Source of the DNA: Porogramme epimiltina
Lineage: Eukaryota; Basidiomycota; Agaricomycetes; Polyporales; Polyporaceae
Length of the DNA: 64,000 bases
Direction of reading: 5' to 3'
NCBI GenBank assembly: GCA_900155495.1
Contig: FTLJ01000080.1
Span: 1 to 64,000 of the forward strand
Positions within the stretch are counted from its first letter, which is position 1; each line of letters begins with the position of its first letter. The notes below the pieces were generated by a model. The model worked only from the letters and a program-made list of their open reading frames with translations. It was not told the DNA's origin and did not search any database. Made by a program: the position numbers and the translations under genes. Below, one piece after another: positions 48,225-58,900 of this stretch.

Positions 48225-48355
48225 GCCTACACCCGTTCACGGTTTTGCAGTTTCGAGTTCTTGCTGGTAGGTCCCCAGGACAAGTAGGTTACTACTAGTC
48301 TATAGTGAAGCTGAGTGAATTCGAAAGTGACCTCAACTTCCCACGCCACTAACTA
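48225..48355. repeat. Diverged direct repeat, copy 1
   Basis: Shares the order GTTCACG..., GTTTTGCAG..., GAGTTCTTGCTGGTAGGTCC, CAAGTAG...TACTACTAG and CCTCAACTTCCCACGC with 48,640-48,785. Identity is roughly 65-70 percent by eye with small gaps. Confidence 0.55.
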
Positions 48356-48601
48356 GACGCCCTACTTGGGGCCCCGGCGAGCAACAGTAGGGACCCTGAC
48401 TCTGCTCTGAACACCGCTGCTGCGTAAGAAGTGCCGCCATTAGTCCTCACCATGAAGATCGTAGTCACCACCATATGATTTATACCGCATACACAAGTCA
48501 GTCTAAGCGCCCCAAACTGCTGTCCAAGCACGATATTTCGAAGGCAATACCCGGTCACCCGCCGGTGCCACGACCATAATCTATTCCACGATTCATGCCA
48601 C

Positions 48602-48640
48602 TCAAGCGTCGGCGACTTTCTTCCACGAGGTACATGAAGT
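48602..48640 (-). pseudogene. Relic of a glutathione S-transferase last exon
   Basis: On the minus strand this reads SWKKVADA followed by TGA. It matches the last exon of the intact GST gene at 52.4 kb (SWKKVAEA, TGA), with about 36 of 42 bases identical. The rest of a GST coding region is not recognisable upstream, so this is a fragment. Confidence 0.55.
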
Positions 48641-48785
48641 CTACTCTGTTCACGATACAGGTTTTTCAGGGTTTTGGAGTCCTTGTTGGTAGATCCTAGC
48701 AGGTAGTACTACTACTTACGGCTCGCTAATCAATTGAGGTAAACGTTGGAGCAAGACCCCAACTTCCCACGCTCAGCGCCTCTAC
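48640..48785. repeat. Diverged direct repeat, copy 2
   Basis: Partner of 48,225-48,355. It abuts the GST exon relic, so the repeat pair may descend from a duplicated GST 3' region rather than from a mobile element. Confidence 0.55.
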
Positions 48786-50100
48786 TTCCGTAAATCTTCG
48801 ACGCCAAGTCTCCCAGACTCTGATGCGGTGGTCGCGTTCCCACTTCTGTCAGCTAAGTATAGCTCCTCCATCATGTGGTGGGTCTGCTCAGAGTAACAGC
48901 AGCGCCTTGTCGCTCGGTCGCGAGCCAGCTCGATTTCCACCTTCCCAAGACTCGTTCATATCATGATAGTCCTACGTCGGCTGAGGTTCACGGTCGGTCG
49001 TACTCCAATGGTCAAGATAGGTCTTGCTGTAGCCATCAAGTTCACCTCAACGACCGATGTAAAACTGATGTAAATTTAAACATGGTCATTTCCCCATATA
49101 TTTCGTGCGTCTTTTATCTCATCTACCAATGAATCAAATCTTAATCACCCCTAAATTTTGACCTATGCAGAGTCTCGATGCTTCTCTGTTCACGGTGATG
49201 ACTGCGGTGATGACGGCGTAATCATAACCTGACGGAGCTTTCCCTGGTGCAAGGCCGACACGGACACCTGCAAATCTCCAATAGAACAGAAACGGAAGAT
49301 GCCAAAGAACACATCTCACGCGACACACCTTGAACGTCGAGCTCGACTTTACATTGGAGCACTCGAGCTGTGATGTTCCATCCACCAGTACGTACTTCGA
49401 CCATTCATTCGACGCTGCTATATCGACCCAAGCAGCCATCATGTTGCCAATCTCCGCGGACTACCGTGGACTTTAGTCTATTACACATACGCAAAACATC
49501 GCCACAATAGATCGCGTCCTCCCACTGCGCACACGGGGAGGTCAGGGGGTCGGAGGTTGAGCGTTGGTCGCAAGCAACGGGAACAATCGGGCAGGCGCGA
49601 CTCGAGCCACTGCTCAATGATTTATAACCTCGGTGCATAGTTTCTGAACAATCGTATCATTGCAGTGTACAGACTTCGCTCATACTACCACAGGATGCAC
49701 CATCCAGCATCTTCATCTCGAGCGTAGCGGGAGGCTCGGTCGCACCCTCGTAGGTAATAGCCCCATAAGACAACTCGTGCACGAAGCGCGGACCAAGTGT
49801 GGAGATCCCGCAAGCGGGGAGGGGAAAGAGAGTTGGGAGTATAAACGAACGAACACAGGTAACTATATGGGGAAACAGGGATTAGGGCTAAGGGGTCCTG
49901 GTCAGGGCTCAGGGGCTCGTATGGCCGACGAATTCCAGAATTTCAACTACGAGCGCTCCACACACTGGCAGGAACTCGGGGAAGTCACAGATCGAGGCTA
50001 TTCTGCAAGGCTATGAGGCGCCTGTCGGTCAAGGGATATATGAGCTGCTACCGCTACTCGAGATCTAAGCAGCGCGTCAGTAACTTTCCCTTCAGTCAAA

Positions 50101-51866
50101 ATGTCCGGTGACCCAGCCGCGGCCATTGACAGAACCACAATCGTCAGTTTATTTGACATTCTATAAGTAAAATGGATTCCCGCAGGTACCAAAGTTCCTT
50201 CCATCGTTCTGACCACACCCTGTCGCAGCCTTGTACAAAACTATGTCACCATCGCAGCGTCAGGTCAGTGGCCTGTTTCATCGCTCATATGGAAGGTGCA
50301 GCGCTAACTGCTACAACTTCGTAGTATTCGTCTTCTTCGAGCACCTCATCACCATCGACCACGAAATCGATTTCTTCTGGAAGCACAAGTTCTCCGGCGC
50401 CGCTGCCCTCTTTTTCGCAAACAGATACCTCATATTCGCGTTCTCTGTAATATCTCTGGTGACTTTTCTTGATACAGCCGTAACTGATGAAGTAAGTCTG
50501 AATGACTTATGTCCCGGCTTGGACTCCACGTGGAGCTGACATCCTCCCTCCTCCCTAGGTGTGGGTTATGTTCCTCTCAGTCACTCATGTCGTTCCAGGA
50601 GATGACAGTAGGCATGCTAGGTGCAACAGGAGACAATGGGCGGATGCTGTTGCGAATATCGCCACGTTTATACCACCGGCGGGTAAGCGACGCCTGAACT
50701 CACGCTCCGCGAGACCTCCTATTGAATATGTGTTTGGTAGTGTTCTCTGCAATGCGAGCACTCGCTTTATCCAGATCCAAGACCTTCTCCGCTTTCATCT
50801 TCCTCCTCTCCCTCGGCCCTTTGGCTGTAAATGTCGTGAGTGTCCTTAATTATCCTGGGGAATGCACTCGCACTCACGATGTGACCTGCCCACACTAACA
50901 GGCTAAGCTTGGACTTGAATACAGCGGATATGTCGACCCCGTGTTTGGCTGCTTGGCGCTGGAGTTCTCTCCTTCAGAGCAGGTGTATGTTGGGTAAGCT
51001 GATTGTGCCATCAATCCTTGTAGGCATGAACTCATGCATCCTCATCAACCATAGCTGTGCGTAAGCCGACTATCTCGATCTACGTCACCTGAATTGACGA
51101 TGAGTTCAGGGGTCATCGCATCTCGAGGTTCCCTCGTTGTGGCGGATGTACTCGTCATTGCCGTCACATGGCGAGAGCTATATCTCCGAGCCCGTTCTCA
51201 AAAAGCATTCCTTATGCGCCGACACCTGACTCTGACGGACGTATTCTTGCGTGACGGTAAGTGTCCGATATCGTTCAATATCTGAGTAGCGATCTGACAC
51301 TCTTACTTGGTAGGAACCATCTATTTTGTGTATGTTATTTCCCATTTCGTGAACATCGCATCATGCGAAGTCCACCATGAGATTCACGCATCCGACAGAT
51401 CACTTCTCGTACTTAATATTTTGGACCTAGTATTTTCTTTCACCTCAGTGAGTTTCTCTGTATTCCACCCTACCTTTAACATCCCTCAACGAGTCCTACA
51501 TAGATATTTCACCCGGGCGGGTTTAGTGAAAGTGGGAGCTACATCACCCTATTCACTGCGCCGTACGCAACCAAGTTTCCCTCCCCTTATATTTCGCAGT
51601 ACTCACCACATCTTCTCATTCTGTCCTCATCGCATAGCCTCACCGCAGTTCTCATCTCCCGCTTCCTCATTAACCTCCAGAAAGCCAACCTCCGGTCCGT
51701 TAAGGTCGACTCTGACGACCTGGCCTACATCTCGTCCCACTCTGAGAACACTCTCCCGAGCTTCATCGCCGCCCCTGGCGCTGCTACGGTGGCAGTCAGA
51801 TCGGGCATAGTGTTTGTGAAAGACGGAATTCTCGAGACAGGGGTCGCTGATGCAGTAGATCGCTGA
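50101..51866 (+). CDS. DUF6533-type multi-pass membrane protein
   Basis: Starts at ATG 50101 (MSGDPAAAIDRTTIV). A short intron leads to VPSIVLTTPCRSLVQNYVTI and then, across a second intron, FVFFEHLITIDHEIDFFWKH and FSGAAALFFANRYLIFAFSV. The aromatic-rich helix followed by a T-x-D/x-E-I-D/x-FW motif and a FFANRY segment is diagnostic of the DUF6533 domain. Further exons supply about five more hydrophobic segments, such as VVADVLVIAVTWRELYLRAR. The C-terminus includes AVLISRFLINLQKANLRSV and ends in a soluble tail at TGA 51864-51866. Seven helices overall. Function unknown; the family is numerous in Agaricomycetes. It lies between reductases 2 and 3 with no evident functional link to them. Confidence 0.75.
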
Positions 51867-52375
51867 GAGGATGACGTGCTCGGGGTTGAAACACCCTCTA
51901 TAAAAGGGGAGTAGGAGGCTGTGACCAGTTGTGGAGCGTCAATCTGTAATATGTATAGACTTAGGAGGGGCGTGGAATCCAACATGGAGTTGCGGTCATC
52001 TGGGAAACATCGGCACATCGGCGCAACGAAGAAAGTATTAAAAATAACGCAAACTATCATTAGCACCCGTTTCTGCGACTGCCTCAAACATTGAATGTAT
52101 ACAAAGTATCTGGGCCCGAAAGAGAGCGATGCGCGGTGCTTGGATGCATTTCATGAGATCTCGAGCGACAAGGGCTCTTACAGCACGGCGGAACGCTATG
52201 ATGAAGAGGGGCAGTCATTGATTCTCACTATGAAATCATGGCCGTCACCGAGTTATACCTCATATACAGGTCATTCTAGGTGTTCCACAATCCTGTTCAA
52301 GCGCTATATTCCTTGAAAACAATGCTCGATTCAAACTCCGTGCCACAGCGGCTTGCTACAACCTATTCCTACTAC
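51867..52375. other. Intergenic, convergent 3' ends
   Basis: About 510 bp between the end of the DUF6533 gene and the end of the GST gene, which converge. AT-richer than the flanking coding DNA; no motif recognised. Confidence 0.45.
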
Positions 52376-53192
52376 TCAAGCTTCGGCGACTTTCTTCCAC
52401 GAGGCACGTGCAGTAACGTCCTTCCACCACCTGGGACGAGTAAGATTAGAGTGATACTTATACTATCCAGACTGAAGGGCATACCTCGCTACGTTCGGAA
52501 GCTTGTCAGAGGCGAACAAGTCGGCGTTCTGAGTGGCAATCATCCAGCCATAGGGAAGGTGGAAGAGATCGACGATAGTAAGCTCCTGCATGAGGTACAT
52601 TTGAGAATGTCAGCGGCCGCCATTGCATCACCCACAACATGGAAGAGAAGCTTACGTCTCCACCAAGGAACTTGGTCCTGCCGAGAAGAACATCGTAGGC
52701 CGCAAGCTTAGCTGCGAGGGTCTTCTTGTAGCCCTCGGCCTTCTCGTCATCGGTCTTCTGACCGAACATCCTGCAGGCATAACATGATTAGCTTCAAGAG
52801 GTGATGCAACAGCGAAAGACATACGGCTTAAGGACGAGCTCGTGCCCAAGCCCCGACGCGGAGGGGTCGAAGTTGCACACTTCGATGCTCGCCGCCTGAT
52901 CGAACAGCGCCGTCTTCTCGACGTCCGCGGGGCTGGGGATGATGCCCGCCTCGACGCCGCCGTACTTCAGGGCGATGTAGCGGCAGATCGCGCGCGACTC
53001 GAAGAGCTTGAAGCCGTCGTCGTCGATGTACGGCATCTGCCCGAACGGCTGCACGGCGAGCCACTCGGGGGTCTTCGTGTCGCCCGTGAACCCAACCGTG
53101 ACGAGCTCGTACGGGACGTTGAGCTCGTTGACGATGGTCAGCACGCGCCTGGTGCAGGTAGCCAAAGTGTTGCCGTAGATTTTGAGGACCAT
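52376..53192 (-). CDS. Glutathione S-transferase, phi-like fungal class
   Basis: Conjugates glutathione to electrophiles in the cytosol. Four exons reading leftward: 52826-53192 approximately, 52656-52770, 52485-52585 and 52376-52430. The thioredoxin-like N-terminal domain reads MVLKIYGNTLATCTRRVLTI, then WLAVQPFGQMPYIDDDGFKL and FESRAICRYIALKYGG, containing the conserved PYI/ESRAI glutathione-binding pattern. The helical C-terminal domain includes DVLLGRTKFLGGD, ELTIVDLFHLPYGWMI and DKLPNVARWWKDVTARASWK, ending VAEA. About 210 residues, normal for the class. The last intron (about 54 bp) must be spliced to reach the conserved W-W-K-D end; reading through gives an early stop. TATA-like box at 53284-53290. 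A relic of its last exon lies 3.8 kb away. Confidence 0.9.
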
Positions 53193-53283
53193 GGCGAAGT
53201 ATGCGAGAGGGTGCTGGAGCTAGGTGAAAGGTGTGTTGAGGATGTGGGGAGTTAGAGAATCTCCTGGGGCGACGACGCTCTCC

Positions 53284-53290
53284 ATTTATA
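53284..53290 (-). promoter_or_regulatory. TATA-like box of GST gene
   Basis: TATAAAT on the minus strand about 92 bp before the GST ATG at 53192. Confidence 0.5.
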
Positions 53291-54466
53291 CTGTTAAGCG
53301 GTATCGAAAAATAGAATGGGACTGGAGGTGGTTCAGATGCATGCAGCCTACTGGGGGGCGATCGTAGCTTTGTCAGAACACGTAAGATAAAATACGTGGA
53401 TGATGCCCTGAATCGATCACCTAGAAGTCTTCGAGAATGAGTGTATTGCCTGCGACCCTTCGTTACACGGGTGCTAGGCGGCGTTGTGACCTGCCCCACC
53501 CATTTTATCACCCCGAGCAAATCTATAGACCTTGAAGCTATCAGGATCCCTGAGATGTACGCTCAGAGGCTGAGAATAGAGATGTACAAGAAATAGAAAG
53601 TACTTCAGGCGTTCTTTTTTGACGGGCTGCTTTAGCCATAGTCCTTTTCCTGCCAGTGCCACAGCCGCTATGGAATTCCCGATCAACCGCGAATTAGCGT
53701 GGACATCGAAGTGATGTGTAAGCAACACGATCGTCCTATGCTGACTATGCTGATCTCGCTCACCGTAGAATTAGAGAAGCCGATAGGCTGCCCAAAAGCT
53801 TCCATGAAGGATAGTCAGACGAAATACGTGTTGAAGTTGCGAGAGGCGCGGACGTCACTTGAGGTCCACGACGCCAACCATGCTATCGCCCATGAGATTG
53901 AGTGGCGCCCGGGTATGTCTAGGTTCTCAAAGCGCATGATCGGGCTCTCGACGTCGCGGTCCAGTTTTGAGGTAGAGGCGAATTATAACTCGTCTCAGCC
54001 CACTAGTAGTAGGCGGAGTCCGGACCTAGTAGCCTATACAGACATTCTGTAACGACATTGGATTCAATACCAGAATGTTAGTGGACACATTTTCGAGACA
54101 ATGAGACTCAATTCAGGCCTACCACGGTTCACCTTGAATCGGATCCGGATATGTAGGTTGACTGCCGCCGGCATACGACGGAAGTTACAGGTCCGACAAC
54201 ATGAACCCGGCAGGTGCATCGTCCCTTCAATTAAACTCGCCACGTGGCGCATTCGAATATTCGATTACGTAATCATATAGTTGTGGGGCGCGGGCTATAA
54301 ACCCCGTTTACAGTGGTCAATCCACACCGAGCTATAGCAAAATCGGCGAAAACCTCTATTCTAATGTGATCGCGACCTCGTAAGACATCCGAAAAGATCA
54401 AGTATCATACATTGTAGCGTATAAACGTCTAAAGTGCACCGCCAGCACCTTCCATCCGACCCAGTT
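53291..54466. other. Intergenic stretch, nothing recognised
   Basis: About 1.2 kb between the GST promoter and the end of reductase 3. One plus-strand frame of about 117 codons (53,699-54,052) has no recognisable motif and no homologue in the window, and was not called. Confidence 0.45.
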
Positions 54467-57400
54467 TCACAGCTTGATGTGCCCCACCTTAGCCCAGAAC
54501 TCCACAAACCGAACCGCGTCCTCACGCCCGAGCGGTCGTGCATCCGCGAGGGCCTTCGAGCTCCGCACCGCCTTCTCCGTGCTAAGCGGGACGGCCGCAC
54601 CGCCCATGCCCTCGCTCTTGAAGAAGTGGATCAAGTTATGCGCCGAGTCGTGGCCTTCGACGCCGCCCTTCGCGCGCGCGTCCGCGGCGGACGCCTCAAG
54701 ACGCGCGACCCACTCCTCATACGGCACCACGGGAAGCGAGAGCCGCTCAGCCATCGGAACGAAGACGGCGTCCCAAGGAACGGGTTTGGGCGAGACGAGG
54801 TGCAGCGCGCGCTGGTCGCTCGTCACCATATCCTGCAGCGTGGCAGCTACGACGTCCACCGCGACCCACGTCAGCGCCTAAAAGGTCGACCGTGTCCAGT
54901 CAGCACAGAGTAAGACTGCTATACACATGCGACTTTGTGGCTGACCTCATCCTTCGACGGCATGCACCCAAGTCGTTGGCTGACACGGGCGATTGCAGCC
55001 ACCCACTCCGTGGTGTTCCAGCCGCCCGTCACCTGGTCACCACTGACCTGCCCGACGCGCACCGAGGTCGTCTGCAGACCCGTCTGCTCTGCCGCGCGAC
55101 GGAAGAGCTGCTCTGTGACCCACTTGCTCTCAGGGTAGCCTCCACCGTAGGCCATCTCGGGGCCCGTCTCGATCGTCTCCACGGCGGGCTCAGAACCCGC
55201 GTGGTCTAGATTAGTGAAGTTAGTAAGCGGAGGGAGTGGTATCGCGGGGTAAACATACTACGCATGGACGAGATCGAGCTGACAAAGAGCACGCGAGGAC
55301 CCCCAGCGATGGGGGAGTTGAGGGCGAGATCGAGCAGGTTCCTGGATCCGGCGACGAGGGGCTCGAAAGACGGCAATGCGACGTTGAAGTCCACGCGCCA
55401 TGCTGTAGAGAGTGCAGTCAGCCATGATGCCGTCATCGAAGAGTGAACACTGATCTTACCGTTGTGAATGATCTGCGTGGCAGTGCGTCGCATCTGAAAG
55501 CACGAAAATGTCAGCGCTGACATTCTCCAAGGGGGAAATGGAACTCACTCCATCGTACGTGGCCTCGTTCAGGCCAAATAAGGGCTTCGTCAAGTCTACC
55601 GCATAGAACGACACCCGTCCGCTCGCGAGCAGAGAAACATCAAGCCCCCATTGGGAGAACGCGTCCCTCGAGCGGGCAAGGAGCTTCTCCACGGAACCAG
55701 ACGACTCGCGGTTGAGCGCAAACACGTGTGCAACGTCCGAGCGCGCGAGCAGCTGCGCGAGGAGGTGCGACCCGAGACGTCCAGTCGTGCCGGTGACGAT
55801 CACCGTCTCGCGCGCAGCCCTGTTCGCGTGCCCATTCGCATACCCGTTCGCGCTTCCGTTCGCGTGTCCATTCACCACCTTGACGGGGAAGCGCCGCTCC
55901 ATGCCCGCGCTGTACTTCTCGAGCATCGCGCGCATGCGCGCGAGTCCTGTTTCGCGCTCCGCCTCAGCGTCGACGACGGCCTCCCCCGCGACGAGACGCG
56001 CGAGGAACGTAGCGAGCGCGGCGATGGTCGGATGCGCGTACACGAACGTCTGAGGCACGTCATGGACGCTCACGTTGGACGCCGAGCGCAGGGCGTGGAT
56101 GACTGTGTTCCGGATCCAGGTTGTCTGCAGACTGAGGGCGCGCGCTGGTCAGGGAGAGGCGAGCGTGAAATGGTGCGATGCTTGAGACGTACCTATCACA
56201 CCCCTGCTGGAAGAGGTCGTCGTGGTCACCGAGCGCGGGGCGGTCCATCACTTTCCTCACGAGGCCGCGCACGTACTCTCTAATGGAATCAGGTGACCAT
56301 TGGCTGGGGGGCTCGAGGTCGACTTGGGACGACTCTTCAACGCGAGCGTAGAGTTGGTCGATTTCCGCCTCGTACGCCCTGATGCAGACCTGTCGGCGGG
56401 GCGTACCCTTCGCAGTGTATTCGAGTGGCTTGGAAGGATTGGTGACCATAATCATCTCCTTGAAGAGGCGCGAATGGGAGGGCGCGTAGGCGTTGACCTT
56501 CTCGATGGACGGCCTGCAGCATCATTAGCGAGGCTCTGAGAATCAAAGAAGTGGAAACGTACCAGATCTTGTTGCGGTACACCTCAAGCTTCACTTCATC
56601 ACTCGAGTCAAACGGTTCCTTGGGCTGGATGAGGATCCCGTTCTGGAAACGGCCACGACCGAACATGAGACACGCATGTACGTTCGGATCCTGCGTCAGG
56701 ATAGCCTCTACAAGGAACAAGTCAGGGGAAAGAATGTATTGTGTCTCTAAGGAAGCACTTACCGAGCGGTGCCGGGTTTGTCTTCTCGCCGGTCGAGAGC
56801 ATCAACTGGTCATCCGCGCGTCCGAAGACACGGAAGAGGTGGGGCTTCGTCGGATGTTGCTGCAGGAGATCGCTTGTGGTGTACGCGGGCCTGCCATCAA
56901 TGATCGCGTTGAACACGTTGGGCGACATCGTGGGCGAGTCCTACGAGACCTATTGAGTAACGTATTCGTGCAAAACGCTCGATGTCACTCACGAACGCAA
57001 CGGGTTCATAGATGAGGGGTTGTCCCTCCTGCGGGATAAGACGCACGTCGATGTGAGGTGCGATAGGGAAATAGTCCCATTCCGACTTGTCCATCTTCTT
57101 CGGGTCCTGAATGAGGTACACGAGACTGCCTAGCTCCGTCCTGTAGCGTAATATCCAGTTCATACTCGCTTGAACGCCGCCAGTGTGGGAAACTACTCAC
57201 GAGCCATAGAATGGAATGAGAGCTATCCCCTCAGACGCCAATCGGTCTCCGATTTGCTTGTTCATCGGTGCACCGGCATAGATCTGGAACGAAGGGTTAG
57301 TGTACTAGGAGAAAGAAGCGAACTAGGTACTAACCATCGCGGTGAGCGTCTTCATCTTCTCTATATTGGTGGGGTTCTTCGACCATGCCTAAATGGGGAA

Positions 57401-58804
57401 GATCAGCTACCCGGTTCTCATAGTCCACCCAAGGCTCGGAGACCCCCCACCTCAATAAAGGCCGGGACACAGTACAAGAGCGTGGTCTTCGTTGCGATGA
57501 TAGAGCTGAGGAAGGTCTCTGGCGTAGGGACGACGGGAGGGGTGGACGGCTTATAGACCGCGTATACGACGCCGGCGTAAATCTGCATCAGGTAGCGTCA
57601 GAACCAGATAATGAAAAGCCGGAACATCCTCACTCACGTTCCAAGTTATCATGAGCGATCCCATAACATCTGAAGTACGTCACGTGTTAAGTGAGTGAGG
57701 GGAGACCATACCCAAATGGACGAACGCACGGAACATGGGATTTGGCTGAGCGCTGACGTGCACACCGCAAAAGTCGAAGTCACCATAGTCTACCCGTGAC
57801 TAGTGAGTGTCATTTTCAAGGCCGCTAGACTGGCACTTACAGACGAATGACCCCCATCTCCTAAAGTTCTTGTCCAAAAACTTGATCGGCTTCGGGAAAG
57901 CGGTCGATCCTGACCACGCCCCATCAATACCGCCGTTCCTCTCTCACACGCGCAAATAATCATGCTCACCAGACGAATGTATGATGATGCTCGTCTTGTC
58001 CGGGCTCACGTCCCCCATCGGCACGAGGTCCTCGTCGCCCCCGGGCCCGAACATGTCCGCGAAGTCCGGCACGGGCAGCACCTCGAACGCCGCCGCCGCG
58101 CCGCCATGGTCGCGCGCGAGGATCTCGTTCGCCTCACGTGCAAGGCGCTGCATCGCGGGGTCCGCGCTGACGTACATCTGCTTGACGCCCGTCTTGGCCA
58201 CGAGGTGCGCGACTGCGATCGCGCTGTTGCGCGTGGAGATCGGGAAGGGCGTCAGCCCGAGGTACATGATGCCGACCTTGAACGTGTAGTACGAGATCGA
58301 GTCTGTGTGGCGGAGGCGAGATCGCGCGGCGCGTCCGTCGATCCGCGGTGTTGGGAGCGTAAAAGGACATAGGGTTGGGGAGAAGAGAGCGGAGTAAAAT
58401 TAGCACACGCGGGACTGCCACAAGGCGAGCTCGGGCTGGAAGATGCTGGACGTACCGGCTGTAGCCAAAATGCCAACTACTGGAGGCTCATTTGGGCTCT
58501 TTCCGGCCTGCGCGCTATCGTAATACCCCTTAATGCGGTTGTAGTGGGCAGAGACAATAGTGGCCGCCTTGCGAATCGCACGGTACTGCTCGGGGTAACG
58601 AATGAAGCGTTGCTGCTCGTCGTCGTCAGCGTAAACGAAGACTGCATGCTCGGGGCTGTGCGTTGCGTGAAACTCGAAGAGCTGAGGAATGGTGAGCGTC
58701 GTGTTAAGACCTGGGTTCGTGAATGTCTTGCTGTTCGCGCCCTGCACGGTCTTCACAACGGGGTTGTAGAATCCCAGAGCATTTTCGAGGGAAATGGTGG
58801 CCAT
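54467..58804 (-). CDS. Adenylate-forming reductase (A-T-R, NRPS-like), copy 3
   Basis: Third paralogue, reading leftward from ATG 58804 (MATISLENALGFYNPVVKTV) to TGA 54469-54467. The adenylation domain has VFVYADDDEQQRFIRYPEQY, SIIIHSSG spliced to STAFPKPIKFLD, then GRADDQLMLSTGEKTNP and EYTAKGTPRRQ. The carrier motif is LFQQGCD-SLQTTWIRN, with the Ser codon split by an intron near 56,195. The reductase domain has VIVTGTTGRLGSHLLAQLL and GGYPESKWVTEQLFRRA, ending VEFWAKVGHIKL. Between carrier and reductase is an Asn/Gly/Ala repeat (ANGSANGYANGHANRA), longer than in the other copies. It uses many GC-ending codons, more than copy 1. TATA-like box at 58894-58900. Substrate unknown; all catalytic motifs are intact. 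Confidence 0.88.
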
Positions 58805-58893
58805 GGCAGGGGAATTCTAGGAGAAGGAAGTGGTCGGAAGAGGAGGAGCGAGGAGGAAGAGGGTGGAGGAAACGGCGGTAGCATCGAGTGCTC

Positions 58894-58900
58894 ATTTATA
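58894..58900 (-). promoter_or_regulatory. TATA-like box of reductase 3
   Basis: TATAAAT on the minus strand about 90 bp before the ATG at 58804. Confidence 0.5.

Larger units (their letters stand above)
47560..50100. other. Intergenic stretch with diverged direct repeats and a GST exon relic
   Basis: About 2.5 kb without a supported intact gene. It holds two diverged direct repeats (48,225-48,355 and 48,640-48,785) and a relic of a glutathione S-transferase last exon (48,602-48,640), listed separately. The rest contains only short frames. Confidence 0.5.

Noticed and set aside
49134..49638. Two minus-strand frames with Cys-containing hydrophobic stretches
   Set aside because: Considered as a small secreted protein, but there is no convincing signal peptide and the frames cannot be joined by good splice sites.
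49660..50016. 118-codon plus-strand frame upstream of the DUF6533 gene, with a TTAGGG-like GATTAGGGCTAAGG
   Set aside because: A single telomere-like hexamer is not a telomere array, and the frame has no recognisable motif.
53699..54052. 117-codon plus-strand frame downstream of reductase 3
   Set aside because: No motif, no homologue in the window and no TATA box or conserved start; cannot be told from chance.
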